This document shows, piece after piece, positions 43,341-51,876 of a stretch of 64,000 nucleotides of DNA. Source of the DNA: Rhodalgimonas zhirmunskyi (lineage in GTDB: Bacteria > Pseudomonadota > Alphaproteobacteria > Rhodobacterales > Rhodobacteraceae); contig JANFFA010000006.1 in assembly GCA_030848925.1 (NCBI GenBank), positions 1 through 64,000 of the forward strand, read 5' to 3'. Position 1 is the first letter of the stretch; every line of letters begins with the position of its first letter. Below the pieces are notes generated by a model. The model saw only the letters and a program-made list of their open reading frames with translations. It was not told the DNA's origin and searched no databases. The position numbers were made by a program, and so were the translations under genes.

Positions 43341-43769
43341 TCAGAGCCATGAGAGCGTGACGCCTGCAAGCACGAGGTAGCGCGCGGCTTTCGCCAGTGT
43401 GACCAGCAGCAGGAAGGTCGCAAACGGCTCGCGCATGAGGCCGGCGGCGACGGTGAGCGGATCGCCGATGATGGGCACCCAACTGGCCAGAAGCGACCAG
43501 CGGCCGAAGCGATGATACCAGCGCTGTGCCTGTTCAAGTTGGCGCGGCGAGGCGGGGAACCAGCGCCTGCCCTGAAACCGCAGAAGGTATCGCCCGAGAT
43601 ACCAGTTGATCACCGACCCAAGGGCATTGCCGAGCGTCGCGACCAGAAGGAGCGATGTTGCCGGGTGATCTCCCGCGATCAGAAGGGTGACCAGCACCGC
43701 CTCGGATTGCATGGGCAGGATCGTGGCGGCGATGAGGGCCGATCCGAAAAGCAGAAGATAGGCGGTCAT
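43341..43769 (-). CDS. YqaA family membrane protein (SNARE-associated/DedA-like)
   Basis: A 142-residue membrane protein with the YqaA pattern: ATILPMQSEAVLVTLLIAGD, LGNALGSVINWYLGRYLLRF and WSLLASWVPIIGDPLTVAAGLMRE. Members resemble DedA transporters of the VTT fold. It ends 24 bases before the convergent NYN gene's stop. Function unknown. Confidence 0.9.
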   Translation of the reverse strand: MTAYLLLFGSALIAATILPMQSEAVLVTLLIAGDHPATSLLLVATLGNALGSVINWYLGRYLLRFQGRRWFPASPRQLEQAQRWYHRFGRWSLLASWVPIIGDPLTVAAGLMREPFATFLLLVTLAKAARYLVLAGVTLSWL

Positions 43770-43845
43770 CTTGGCGGAGTGGCCCTTGGGCTGGTGTCGC
43801 GTGGCGCGGGCGCGTGGCGTCGGAGAGTTCGGGACGAGACCGGGA

Positions 43846-44499
43846 TCAGCGGTGCGGGGCGTAGCGGGCGAGGAAGGTGGTCACGGCCTCTTGCGCGGTT
43901 TCGCGCAGCTCGTCTTCGGAGAATTCATCCTGCACGCCCAGCATCGAGCGCAGCCAGAGGCGCGAGCGGGCGAGATCGGTGAATTGTTCGGCGGCGAGGC
44001 CGAATTTCTCGATCTGCAATTCGCCCCGGGCGGTGGCGGCGCGCAGGTAGGCTTCGATCCGTTTGCGGCCCATTTCGGGGCCGGAGCGATAGTAATCGGC
44101 GGCCAGTTCGGGAAAACGGTCACGTTCGGCCACACAGATGCGGAACATCCGCTGCGCCACCGGGGTCAGCAGCAGGCGATTGAGGGTCAGGGCGGCGGCG
44201 GCGAGCACCTGTTCGGGCGGGGCATCTTCGCGGATTTCCTGAAGCGCGTTCTGGGCCAGACGCTCGCATTCGCAGCGCGTGACCTCCATGAACAGGCGGC
44301 CCTTGTCGGGGAAATAGCTGTAGAGCGTGGCCTTGGAAACGCCCGCAGTGCGCGCGATCTCATCTACATTGGCCAGTTCGAACCCGTCCTTCAGGAACAC
44401 CGTGCGCGCGCCTTCGAGCACCTGCGCGAATTTGCGGCCCTTGCGGTTGATGCCAGTGCTGTTGCTGCCAGCGCAGTCGGGGGCCTTGTCTTCGGGCAT
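43846..44499 (-). CDS. TetR/AcrR family transcriptional regulator
   Basis: A 217-residue regulator. The helix-turn-helix is VDEIARTAGVSKATLYSYFP and follows ARTVFLKDGFELAN. The C-terminal ligand domain resembles that of AcrR-type regulators (PVAQRMFRICVAERDRFPEL). It diverges from mbfA across 128 bases that hold a TetR-like palindrome near its own start. It may control mbfA, itself, or distant genes. Confidence 0.92.
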   Translation of the reverse strand: MPEDKAPDCAGSNSTGINRKGRKFAQVLEGARTVFLKDGFELANVDEIARTAGVSKATLYSYFPDKGRLFMEVTRCECERLAQNALQEIREDAPPEQVLAAAALTLNRLLLTPVAQRMFRICVAERDRFPELAADYYRSGPEMGRKRIEAYLRAATARGELQIEKFGLAAEQFTDLARSRLWLRSMLGVQDEFSEDELRETAQEAVTTFLARYAPHR

Positions 44500-44533
44500 G
44501 ACGATCCTGTCGGTTTGGAGTTGAGCGATACTA

Positions 44534-44550
44534 AACTGGGGGGTTCAGTT
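44534..44550. promoter_or_regulatory. Candidate TetR operator
   Basis: The inverted pair AACTG / CAGTT is separated by seven bases (TAAACTGGGGGGTTCAGTT). It lies 35 bases upstream of the tetR start codon, suitable for autoregulation. Confidence 0.5.
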
Positions 44551-44572
44551 CGAGCAAGGGGCATTCTGTCGC

Positions 44573-44601
44573 TTGTGGGCATGGAAGGGATCGGCTAAAT
44601 T
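44573..44601 (+). promoter_or_regulatory. Candidate sigma-70 promoter for mbfA
   Basis: TTGTGG at 44573-44578 and TAAATT at 44596-44601 are 17 bases apart. The -10 element runs directly into the Irr-box-like palindrome, which fits a repressed promoter. Confidence 0.5.
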
Positions 44602-44616
44602 GGAATGGTTCTAAAC
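44599..44616. promoter_or_regulatory. Irr-box-like palindrome upstream of mbfA
   Basis: The sequence ATTGGAATGGTTCTAAA matches 12 of 14 arm positions of the iron control element as I remember it (TTTAGAA, 3 bases, TTCTAAA). It ends 12 bases before the mbfA start and abuts the -10 element. Irr control of mbfA is established in several alphaproteobacteria; its use here is inference. Confidence 0.6.
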
Positions 44617-44627
44617 TGAGGTGAGAC

Positions 44628-45602
44628 ATGGGATTTCTGAACCAAAGGCGGCGGTTCTCTGATTTGAGCGAGCAGGAAGTCCTGGCGCTGGCGATTTCGT
44701 CGGAAGAGGACGATGCCCGGATTTACCGGATGTATGCCGAGCGGATGCGGACCGACTATCCCGACAGTGCCAAGGTGTTCGAAGGCATGGCCGAGGAAGA
44801 GGACGAGCATCGCAGGCGCCTGATCGAGATGCATCGCAAGCGGTTTGGCGAGGTTATCCCGCTGATCCGGCGCGAGCATGTGGCGGGCTATTACGCGCGC
44901 CGTCCCGTGTGGCTGATCGAGAACCTCGGGCTTGAGCGGATGCGCGACGAGGCGCAGGCGATGGAAAGCGAGGCCGAGCGGTTTTACCTGCTGGCGGCGA
45001 AACACACCACGGATGCGGATACACGCAAGTTGTTGGGGGATCTGGCGGCGGCGGAAGCGGGGCACGAGAAGCGCGCCGAGCAACTGACCGATGAGCACCT
45101 GACCGAGGAGGTGCGCGAAAGCGAGGACAAGCAGGCGCATCGGCAATTCGTGCTGACATGGGTGCAGCCGGGGCTTGCCGGGTTGATGGATGGATCGGTG
45201 TCGACATTGGCGCCAATCTTTGCCGCGGCGTTTGCCACCGGGGATACGTGGAACACATTCCTTGTCGGGCTGGCGGCGAGCGTGGGTGCGGGCATTTCGA
45301 TGGGCTTCACCGAAGCGGCCAGCGATGATGGCGAATTGTCGGGGCGGGGCAGTCCGCTGAAGCGCGGCATCGCCAGCGGCGTGATGACGACCTTGGGCGG
45401 GCTTGGCCATGCGCTGCCCTACCTGATCCCGCATTTCTGGACCGCGACCGTGATCGCGTTCATCGTGGTGTTCTTTGAATTGTGGAGCATCGCGTGGATC
45501 CAGAAGAAATACATGCAAACGCCGTTCTTCCGCGCCGCGATGCAGGTGGTTCTGGGAGGGGCGCTGGTGCTGGCGGCCGGGGTGCTGATCGGCATGGGCT
45601 AG
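44628..45602 (+). CDS. mbfA: Membrane-bound ferritin / VIT1-type iron exporter
   Basis: A 324-residue fusion. Residues 1-160 form a ferritin-like (rubrerythrin-type) domain with metal ligands in ISSEEDDARIYRMYAERM, MAEEEDEHRRRLIEMHRKRF and LAAAEAGHEKRAEQL. Residues 165-324 are a VIT1/CCC1-like membrane domain (PGLAGLMDGSVSTLAPIFAA). In Bradyrhizobium and Agrobacterium MbfA exports iron and is repressed by Irr at low iron. GAGG precedes the ATG by six bases. Together with the site upstream, an iron-homeostasis role is strongly supported. Confidence 0.93.
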   Translation: MGFLNQRRRFSDLSEQEVLALAISSEEDDARIYRMYAERMRTDYPDSAKVFEGMAEEEDEHRRRLIEMHRKRFGEVIPLIRREHVAGYYARRPVWLIENLGLERMRDEAQAMESEAERFYLLAAKHTTDADTRKLLGDLAAAEAGHEKRAEQLTDEHLTEEVRESEDKQAHRQFVLTWVQPGLAGLMDGSVSTLAPIFAAAFATGDTWNTFLVGLAASVGAGISMGFTEAASDDGELSGRGSPLKRGIASGVMTTLGGLGHALPYLIPHFWTATVIAFIVVFFELWSIAWIQKKYMQTPFFRAAMQVVLGGALVLAAGVLIGMG

Positions 45603-45630
45603 GGCCGGGGGCAGGCCTTGGGCCGCCTTC

Positions 45631-45660
45631 GGCGAGAGTATTTTGAGAAAAATGAAAGGG
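45631..45660 (+). repeat. GTATTT-type intergenic motif, copy 3
   Basis: GAGAGTATTTTGAGAAAAAT continues to GAAAGGG. It lies 28 bases after mbfA and ends at the base of the mbfA terminator. Confidence 0.7.
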
Positions 45661-45692
45661 GCGGCGCGGTGACACCCGGTGCCGCCCTTTTT
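45659..45692 (+). terminator. Intrinsic terminator after mbfA
   Basis: GGGCGGC pairs with GCCGCCC; the T run TTTTT follows at 45688-45692. The loop contains a further imperfect GGTGAC/ACC pairing. Confidence 0.82.
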
Positions 45693-45818
45693 CGTGGGGA
45701 AGGCGGTGCGGCGGTACATTGAGCGCAGTGCCGTGCGTGTTGGAACGTGGCGTATGCAGGTCGATCGAGCGCCGGTTTGCATATTGCGTGTCCGGCGGCA
45801 GATGGTAACGCTTGGGGT

Positions 45819-46754
45819 ATGATCGAAATCTTTCTCAAGACATTGCCGTTCTTCGCGCTGATCGGGCTGGGCTATGGGGCCGGGCGGACCCAGTTCTTTA
45901 CCGAGGAGGCGACCGCCTATCTGACCAAGTTCGTTTTCTATTTCGCACTGAGTGCGATGATTTTCCGGTTTGCCGCGAACCTGAGCCTTGCCGACGTGGC
46001 GAAGCCGCATTTCATCATGGCCTATCTTTGGGGATCCGGCTTTGTCTATGGCATCGCGCTGGTGGTGTCGTTCCTGCGGCGCAAGGGGATCGAGGAAGCC
46101 TCGATCGAGGCGCAATGTGCGGTGATCGGCAACACCGGGTTTCTGGGGGTGCCGATGCTGGCGCTCTTGCTTGGGCCCGAGGCGATCGGGCCGGTGATGA
46201 TGGTGCTGTCGATGGACCTGATCGTGTTCGGCTCGCTTATCGTGATCCTTGTCACCGGGGGACGGGACGGGCGGATGCATTGGAGCATTCTGGGCGTCGT
46301 GGGCATGGGCCTGCTAAAGAACCCGATGATCGTGAGCATGGCGCTGGGCCTGTTCGTTTCGGGGTTTCGGATCGAGTTGCCGACCCCGGCGCAGGAATTC
46401 CTGACCATCCTTGGTGGCGCGGCGACGCCGGGGGCCTTGTTCGCGATTGGTGCGTCGCTGGCGAGCAAATCGGCCGAGCGGATGATGGTGGCGGGGTGGC
46501 TGAGCTTTGCCAAGCTGGTGCTGCATCCGTTGTTCGTGGGGTTCGCGGCGCTGTACCTGTTTCCGGTCGATCCTTATCCGGCTGCGGTGATGATTTCCTG
46601 CGCCGCGCTGCCGGTGGCGGGGAACATCTATATCCTTGCGCAGCATTACGGGATTGCGCCGCAGCGGGTTTCGGCCTCGATCCTGATTTCGACGGCGGCG
46701 AGTGTGCTGACGGTGCCGTTGGTGATTTCGTGGGTGGTGGGGCTGTACCAGTAG
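45819..46754 (+). CDS. AEC family transporter (auxin efflux carrier type)
   Basis: A 311-residue protein with about ten membrane segments in two halves. Typical blocks are FALIGLGYGAGRTQFF, FVFYFALSAMIF, AVIGNTGFLGVPML and the C-terminal AALPVAGNIYILAQHYGI with its N-x(n)-Y pattern. It exports or imports small carboxylates in characterised cases. Start ATG 45819. Substrate unknown. Confidence 0.92.
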   Translation: MIEIFLKTLPFFALIGLGYGAGRTQFFTEEATAYLTKFVFYFALSAMIFRFAANLSLADVAKPHFIMAYLWGSGFVYGIALVVSFLRRKGIEEASIEAQCAVIGNTGFLGVPMLALLLGPEAIGPVMMVLSMDLIVFGSLIVILVTGGRDGRMHWSILGVVGMGLLKNPMIVSMALGLFVSGFRIELPTPAQEFLTILGGAATPGALFAIGASLASKSAERMMVAGWLSFAKLVLHPLFVGFAALYLFPVDPYPAAVMISCAALPVAGNIYILAQHYGIAPQRVSASILISTAASVLTVPLVISWVVGLYQ

Positions 46755-46826
46755 CGGGCGGTTTTATTTGGGCAGTTGCGCCCGCGCCCCTGCCCATGTC
46801 AGGACATCCGCAAAAGGGAGGATACA

Positions 46827-47507
46827 ATGACCGAGAGCTATGAGCCGCTGCCGTTGAGCGACTGGATCGACCGGCCGGACGACGAGATCGCCGCGCGGGC
46901 GCGCGACATGCGCGAGGAGATGGCGCGGCGCCACACCATTCGGGAGTTTTCGACCCGCCCGGTGGCGCGCGAGGTGATCGAGGACTGCATCCGCACCGCC
47001 GGGCTGGCGCCGAGCGGGGCCAATCACCAGCCGTGGCATTTCGTGGCGATTGCCGACCCGGAGGTGAAGGCCAAGATCCGCGCCGCGGCGGAAGAGGAAG
47101 AGGCGCGGTTTTACGCCGGGGCGGCGGGGGACGAGTGGTTGAGCGCGCTGGAGCCGATCGGCACCGGGGTCAGCAAGCCGCATCTGGAGGATGCGCCGTG
47201 GCTGATCGTGATCTTTGCGCAGCGCTATGGCCTGCGCGAAGACGGTAGCCGGTTCAAGCATTACTACGTGCCCGAAAGCAGCGGCATTGCCAGCGGGTTC
47301 CTGATCACGGCGCTGCATCGCGCCGGGCTGGCCACGCTGACGCATACGCCCAACCCAATGAAGTTCCTGAGCGAGATCTGTGGCAGACCGGACCATGAGA
47401 AGGCACTGATGATCGTGGCAGTCGGGCATCCGGCGAGCGATGCCACGGTGCCGGCCAAGGCGCTGAAAAAGAAACCGCTTGAGGAGATTTCGACCTTTCT
47501 CGGCTGA
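46827..47507 (+). CDS. Nitroreductase family flavoprotein
   Basis: A 226-residue FMN-dependent reductase. Signature blocks are RRHTIREFSTRPV, CIRTAGLAPSGANHQPWHFV, SSGIASGFLITALHRAGLAT and the C-terminal FLSEICGRPDHEKALMIVAVGHP. It most resembles the iodotyrosine deiodinase-like subgroup (N-terminal extension LSDWIDRPDDEI). GGGAGG precedes ATG 46827 by seven bases. Substrate unknown. Confidence 0.9.
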   Translation: MTESYEPLPLSDWIDRPDDEIAARARDMREEMARRHTIREFSTRPVAREVIEDCIRTAGLAPSGANHQPWHFVAIADPEVKAKIRAAAEEEEARFYAGAAGDEWLSALEPIGTGVSKPHLEDAPWLIVIFAQRYGLREDGSRFKHYYVPESSGIASGFLITALHRAGLATLTHTPNPMKFLSEICGRPDHEKALMIVAVGHPASDATVPAKALKKKPLEEISTFLG

Positions 47508-47569
47508 CACAGGTTGCGCCGCGCGACGCGATCGGGTTCCTTGAGCGCGACATATCAGGAGGGCGCGTG

Positions 47570-48400
47570 ATGGAAACGGTATCCGAGAACAAGTGTTTTG
47601 GTGGGGTGCAGGGGGTGTATACCCACGCCTCGAAGGCGACGGGCTGTGACATGACCTTTGGCCTGTTCCTGCCGGAAGAGGCGCGCGACGGGCCGGTGCC
47701 GGTGCTGTGGTACCTGTCGGGGCTGACCTGCACGCATGAGAACGCGATGGTTAAGGCGGGTGCGCAGGGCTGGGCCGCAGAGCAGGGGATCGCGCTGGTG
47801 TTTCCCGACACCTCGCCGCGGGGCGAGGGCGTGGCGGATGACGACGCCTATGACCTTGGGCAGGGGGCCGGGTTTTATGTGAACGCGACACAAGCGCCCT
47901 GGGCGCCGCATTTCAACATGTGGGATTACGTGGCCGAGGAATTGCCCGCACTGCTGGGCGGTAAATTCCCGCTGGATATGGAGAGACAGGCGATCACCGG
48001 CCATTCGATGGGCGGGCATGGCGCGCTGACGCTGGCGATGGGGCTGCCGGGGCGGTTCAGGTCGGCCTCGGCTTTCTCTCCGATCTGTCATCCGACATCG
48101 AGCGATTGGGGGCGCAAACAGATGAGCGCCTATCTGGGCGAGGACGAGGGACTTTGGCGGCGCCACGATGCGACCCTGATGATGCGCGAGGCGGGCTTTG
48201 ACGGGCCGCTGTTGATCGACATCGGGACGGACGATCAGTTTTATGACCTGCTGAAGCCCGAGGCGCTGGCCGATGCGATGGCGCTGCGGCGGCAGACCTC
48301 GCAAATGCGGCTGCAGCCGGGGTATGATCACAGCTATTTCTTCGTGTCGTCCTTCATGGAGGATCACGTCGCGTTCCATGCCGAGGCGCTTTATGGCTGA
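47570..48400 (+). CDS. fghA: S-formylglutathione hydrolase
   Basis: A 276-residue serine esterase that completes glutathione-dependent formaldehyde oxidation, releasing formate. The nucleophile is in ITGHSMGGHGALTLA, with family blocks VLWYLSGLTCTHENAMVKAG, GFYVNATQAPW and the catalytic His in YDHSYFFVSSF. ATG 47570 follows AGGAGG by seven bases; a GTG three bases earlier is too close to that site. Its end overlaps the start of the transhydrogenase gene by eight bases. Confidence 0.95.
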   Translation: METVSENKCFGGVQGVYTHASKATGCDMTFGLFLPEEARDGPVPVLWYLSGLTCTHENAMVKAGAQGWAAEQGIALVFPDTSPRGEGVADDDAYDLGQGAGFYVNATQAPWAPHFNMWDYVAEELPALLGGKFPLDMERQAITGHSMGGHGALTLAMGLPGRFRSASAFSPICHPTSSDWGRKQMSAYLGEDEGLWRRHDATLMMREAGFDGPLLIDIGTDDQFYDLLKPEALADAMALRRQTSQMRLQPGYDHSYFFVSSFMEDHVAFHAEALYG

Positions 48401-49880
48401 GCCAGGAACCGAACCGGAGACAGAGCGCGATTATGACTTGATCATCATCGGATCGGGTCCGTCGGGGCGCGCGGCGGCAATTCAGGCGGGCAAGCTGAAG
48501 CGGCGGGTGCTGGTGATCGACAAGCGCGAGCGGCTGGGCGGGGTTTCGGTGCACACCGGCACGATCCCGTCGAAGACGCTGCGCGAGACGGTGCTGAACC
48601 TGAGCGGTTGGCGCGAACGCTCGTTCTATGGGCGGGCCTATCGGGCGCGCGATAACATCGGTGCCGAGGATCTGCGCGCGCGGCTGCACAAGACGCTGGA
48701 TTACGAGGTCGACGCGCTGGAGCACCAGTTCAACCGTAACCACGTCGAGGCGCTGCACGGCGCGGCGCGCTTCATTGGCCCGCACGAGATCGAGGTGGCG
48801 ATGGAGGCGGGCGAGACCCGGCGCGTCACCGGCGACAAGATCCTGATCGCGACGGGCACCAAGACGTTTAGGCCCGATTACGTGCCGTTCAACGGCGGGA
48901 CGATCCTTGATAGCGACGAGTTCCTTGATCTTGCGACGATCCCGCGCAGCCTTGCCGTGATCGGGGCGGGGGTGATCGGGGTGGAATATGCCACGATCCT
49001 GTCGGCGCTGGATGTGCGTGTGACGTTGATCGAACCGCGCGAAAGCTTCCTCGATTTCATCGACCGGCGGGCGATCGAGGAGTTCACCCACCAGATCCGC
49101 GAAAACGGCGTCGATCTGCGGCTTGGATCGGCCGTGGAAAAGATCGAAGACGCGGGCAAGCATGTGGAAATCAGCCTTGCCAATGGCCGCCATGTGCGCG
49201 CCGAGATGCTGTTGTTCGCCGCCGGGCGGATGGGGGCGACGGCGCGGCTTGGGCTTGAAAGCGTGGGGGTAGAGACGGACCATCGCGGCCGGATCGAGGT
49301 GGATCGCAAAACCTATCAGACGGCGGTGCCGCATATCTATGCCACCGGCGATGTGATCGGGCATCCCTCGCTGGCGTCGACATCGTTGCAGCAGGGGCGG
49401 GTGGCGGCGTGCCATGCGTTGGAAACGCCGACTTTGCCGGAAAGCCCGTGGTTTCCCTATGGCATCTATTCGGTGCCAGAAATCAGCACCTGTGGCATGT
49501 CGGAAGAAGAGATGTCCGAGCGGGGGATTCCCTTTGAGGTAGGGGTGGCGCGGTTCCGCGAAACCTCGCGCGGGTCGATCATGGGGTTGGAAGACGGCAT
49601 GTTGAAAATGCTGATCAGCCTCAAGACGCGGCGGGTTCTGGGTGTGCAGATCGTGGGCGAGGGGGCGACCGAGTTGATCCATATCGCGCAGGCGGTGCTG
49701 AACCTGAAGGGCACGGTGGATTACTTCGTCGAGAATACGTTCAACTATCCGACGCTGGCCGAGGCCTATCGCATTGCCGGGCTGGACGCGTTCAACCGGA
49801 TGCCGATCCCCGAGGAATACAAGGCGCCGAAGAAGAAGGGCGCGGGGAAGGGCAAGACAGGCGGCAAGAAAGGCGGATGA
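48393..49880 (+). CDS. sthA: Soluble pyridine nucleotide transhydrogenase (Si-specific)
   Basis: A 495-residue flavoprotein that passes hydride between NADPH and NAD. The FAD motif is LIIIGSGPSGRAAAIQAG; the disulfide motif of related reductases is replaced by GGVSVHTGTIPSKTLRE, with no cysteine, as expected for transhydrogenases. The NAD site is AVIGAGVIGVEYATILSAL, and the C-terminal dimer domain includes FNYPTLAEAYRIAGLDAF. A basic low-complexity tail ([18 protein letters not shown]) is unusual. Its ATG overlaps fghA. Confidence 0.92.
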   Translation: MAEPGTEPETERDYDLIIIGSGPSGRAAAIQAGKLKRRVLVIDKRERLGGVSVHTGTIPSKTLRETVLNLSGWRERSFYGRAYRARDNIGAEDLRARLHKTLDYEVDALEHQFNRNHVEALHGAARFIGPHEIEVAMEAGETRRVTGDKILIATGTKTFRPDYVPFNGGTILDSDEFLDLATIPRSLAVIGAGVIGVEYATILSALDVRVTLIEPRESFLDFIDRRAIEEFTHQIRENGVDLRLGSAVEKIEDAGKHVEISLANGRHVRAEMLLFAAGRMGATARLGLESVGVETDHRGRIEVDRKTYQTAVPHIYATGDVIGHPSLASTSLQQGRVAACHALETPTLPESPWFPYGIYSVPEISTCGMSEEEMSERGIPFEVGVARFRETSRGSIMGLEDGMLKMLISLKTRRVLGVQIVGEGATELIHIAQAVLNLKGTVDYFVENTFNYPTLAEAYRIAGLDAFNRMPIPEEYKAPKKKGAGKGKTGGKKGG

Positions 49881-50428
49881 GCGCCGCAGGGTCCAGTTTG
49901 GCTTTGCGCCGGGCCGGGCCGGAAGACGCGGGCGCGCTATGCAAGCTTCATGTGGCGGTCTGGCGCGCGACCTACGCTGATCTGGCCCCACCCAAGGCGC
50001 TTGCCGCGCTTGACGAGGCGCACCGATTGCCGGGGTGGCGGGCGCATCTGGAAAAGGTGAGCGAAGGCGAGGGCACGATCATGGCCGAGGTCGCCGGCGC
50101 ATTGGCGGGGTTCGTGCGCTATGGGCCTGCGTCGCAGCCCGAACTTGGCCACGGGGGTGAGATCAAGCATTTGTATGTCGATCCGGCCCATGCGGGGCAA
50201 GGGATCGGGCGTGCCTTGTTGCGGGCGGGGCTGGACGCGCTACGAGAGGTGGGGCAGGACGTGGTCTGCCTTGCCGTCGTCGAGGGCAACATCCGTGCGC
50301 TGCGCTTTTACAAGGCGATGGGCGGTGTGGAGGCCGGGCGGTTTCGCGATGCCGGGCCGTTGTGGAAATCAGAGAACCTGATCCTGCGCTGGCCAGTGGG
50401 GGAGCGAACCGAGAGAGGGATGGAATGA
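49877..50428 (+). CDS. GNAT family N-acetyltransferase
   Basis: A 183-residue GNAT. The acetyl-CoA segment is [20 protein letters not shown] (loop AGQGIG), followed by [19 protein letters not shown] and [10 protein letters not shown]. The start ATG overlaps the sthA stop (ATGA), and its own end overlaps yaiI in the same way, so the run from fghA to yaiI looks like one operon. Substrate unknown. Confidence 0.9.
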   Translation: MSAAGSSLALRRAGPEDAGALCKLHVAVWRATYADLAPPKALAALDEAHRLPGWRAHLEKVSEGEGTIMAEVAGALAGFVRYGPASQPELGHGGEIKHLYVDPAHAGQGIGRALLRAGLDALREVGQDVVCLAVVEGNIRALRFYKAMGGVEAGRFRDAGPLWKSENLILRWPVGERTERGME

Positions 50429-50871
50429 TCTATATCGATGCGGATGCCTGTCCGGTGAAGGGCGAGGCCGAGCGCGTCGCGACGCGGCACGGCGTGAAGA
50501 TGTTTCTTGTCGCCAACGGCGGTTTGCGGATGTCGCAGAACCCGCTGGTCGAGGTGGTGATCGTGCCCGAGGGGCCGGATGTGGCCGATATGTGGATCGC
50601 CGAGCGAGCCGGGCCGGGTGACGTGGTGGTGACCGGAGATATTCCGCTGGCCGCGCGTTGTGTCGAGGGCGGGGCGCAGGTCTTGAAGCACAACGGTGAG
50701 CCGTTCACGCAGGCCAATGTGCGCGAGGCGCTGGCGATGCGCGATCTGATGACCGACCTGCGTGCCGCCGATCCGTTCCGTCAGGGGGGCGGCAAGGGGT
50801 TTACAAAGGCGGACCGCTCGCGTTTCCTCGACGCGTTGGAGCGGGCGTTGAGGGCGGCGAAGGCGGGGTGA
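50425..50871 (+). CDS. YaiI/YqxD family protein (UPF0178)
   Basis: A 148-residue protein of the UPF0178 family, recognised by [44 protein letters not shown] and [20 protein letters not shown]. It has a PIN-like fold with conserved acidic residues, suggestive of RNA cleavage, but function is not established. It overlaps the GNAT upstream by four bases. Confidence 0.92.
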   Translation: MIYIDADACPVKGEAERVATRHGVKMFLVANGGLRMSQNPLVEVVIVPEGPDVADMWIAERAGPGDVVVTGDIPLAARCVEGGAQVLKHNGEPFTQANVREALAMRDLMTDLRAADPFRQGGGKGFTKADRSRFLDALERALRAAKAG

Positions 50872-50913
50872 CCCGATTGGGCCGAGAGACGCCCGGGGAA
50901 ACGGGTGGACACC

Positions 50914-51876
50914 ATGCAAAGCGGTGAAATACGGCTCGATCACGGGCTATGGGGCGCGCTTTACGGCTTTCTTGCCGCGACGGCGTTTTCGTTCAACGAC
51001 ATCGGGATCAAGCTGCTTTCGGATGGCTATGCGCTGCATCAGGTGGTGCTGATCCGCTCGGTCGTGGGGATGGTGCTGTTCTTTGCCGTGATCCTGCCGT
51101 TGGCGGGGGGCTTTGCTGCGCTGAAGACACGGCGGTTGGGGCTGCATGTGGTGCGCGGGCTGTGCGTGGTGTTTGCGAATGTCTTTTTCTACCTTGGCCT
51201 GTCGGTGATGGATTTGGCGGATGCGGTAGCGATCTTTTTCGTGGCACCACTGGTGATCACGCTGTTTTCGGTGGTGTTCCTTGGTGAACGGGTGGGCGCG
51301 TGGCGCTGGGCGGCGATTGCGGCGGGGTTCGCGGGGGTGCTGTTGATCGTGCGACCGGGCAGCTCGGCGTTTCAGATGGCCTCGCTCTTGCCGCTGGCGG
51401 CGGCGGTGCTGTACGCCACGCTGCACACGCTGACGCGCAAGATCGGGGCGACCGAAAGCGCGGCGACGATGCTGTTTTACATCCAGATGATGTTTATCCT
51501 GACGAGCGGCGCGATTGGCGCGGCTTTGGGCGATGGCAGCTATGCCGGGCACAGCGAGGTTCTGGAGTTCCTGACGCGGGAATGGGTCAGGCCGGATATG
51601 CGCGACGGTCTGTTGATGGGTGCGATCGGGATTTCCAGCGTGCTGGGCGGCTGGGCTATTTCGCAGGCCTACCGGGTGAGCGCGCCAGCGATGGTGGCGC
51701 CGTTCGAATACGTCGGGATGCCGATTGCGCTGGTGGCGGGCTACATGATCTGGGGCGACTGGCCGGTGCCGCTGGCGTGGGCCGGGATCGTTCTGATCGT
51801 GGGATCGGGGTTGTTGCTGATTTGGCGCGAGGCGCAGGCGGGCCGGGTGCGCGCGCGCGAGCGGCGGCGGGCCTAG
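50914..51876 (+). CDS. DMT superfamily transporter (EamA type)
   Basis: A 320-residue protein with ten membrane helices and two EamA repeats: AATAFSFNDIGIKLLSDGYA and VMDLADAVAIFFVAPLVITL in the first half, APAMVAPFEYVGMPIALVAG in the second. The start ATG 50914 follows a GGTGG; GTG 50905 is an alternative. Its stop shares CTAG with the convergent sulfotransferase gene (51873-51876). Confidence 0.92.
   Translation: MQSGEIRLDHGLWGALYGFLAATAFSFNDIGIKLLSDGYALHQVVLIRSVVGMVLFFAVILPLAGGFAALKTRRLGLHVVRGLCVVFANVFFYLGLSVMDLADAVAIFFVAPLVITLFSVVFLGERVGAWRWAAIAAGFAGVLLIVRPGSSAFQMASLLPLAAAVLYATLHTLTRKIGATESAATMLFYIQMMFILTSGAIGAALGDGSYAGHSEVLEFLTREWVRPDMRDGLLMGAIGISSVLGGWAISQAYRVSAPAMVAPFEYVGMPIALVAGYMIWGDWPVPLAWAGIVLIVGSGLLLIWREAQAGRVRARERRRA

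Noticed and set aside
44595-46280. 561-codon minus-strand open frame opposite mbfA and the AEC gene
   Set aside because: Composition is Arg/Pro/His-rich with no domain; it passes through a GTATTT repeat and a terminator.
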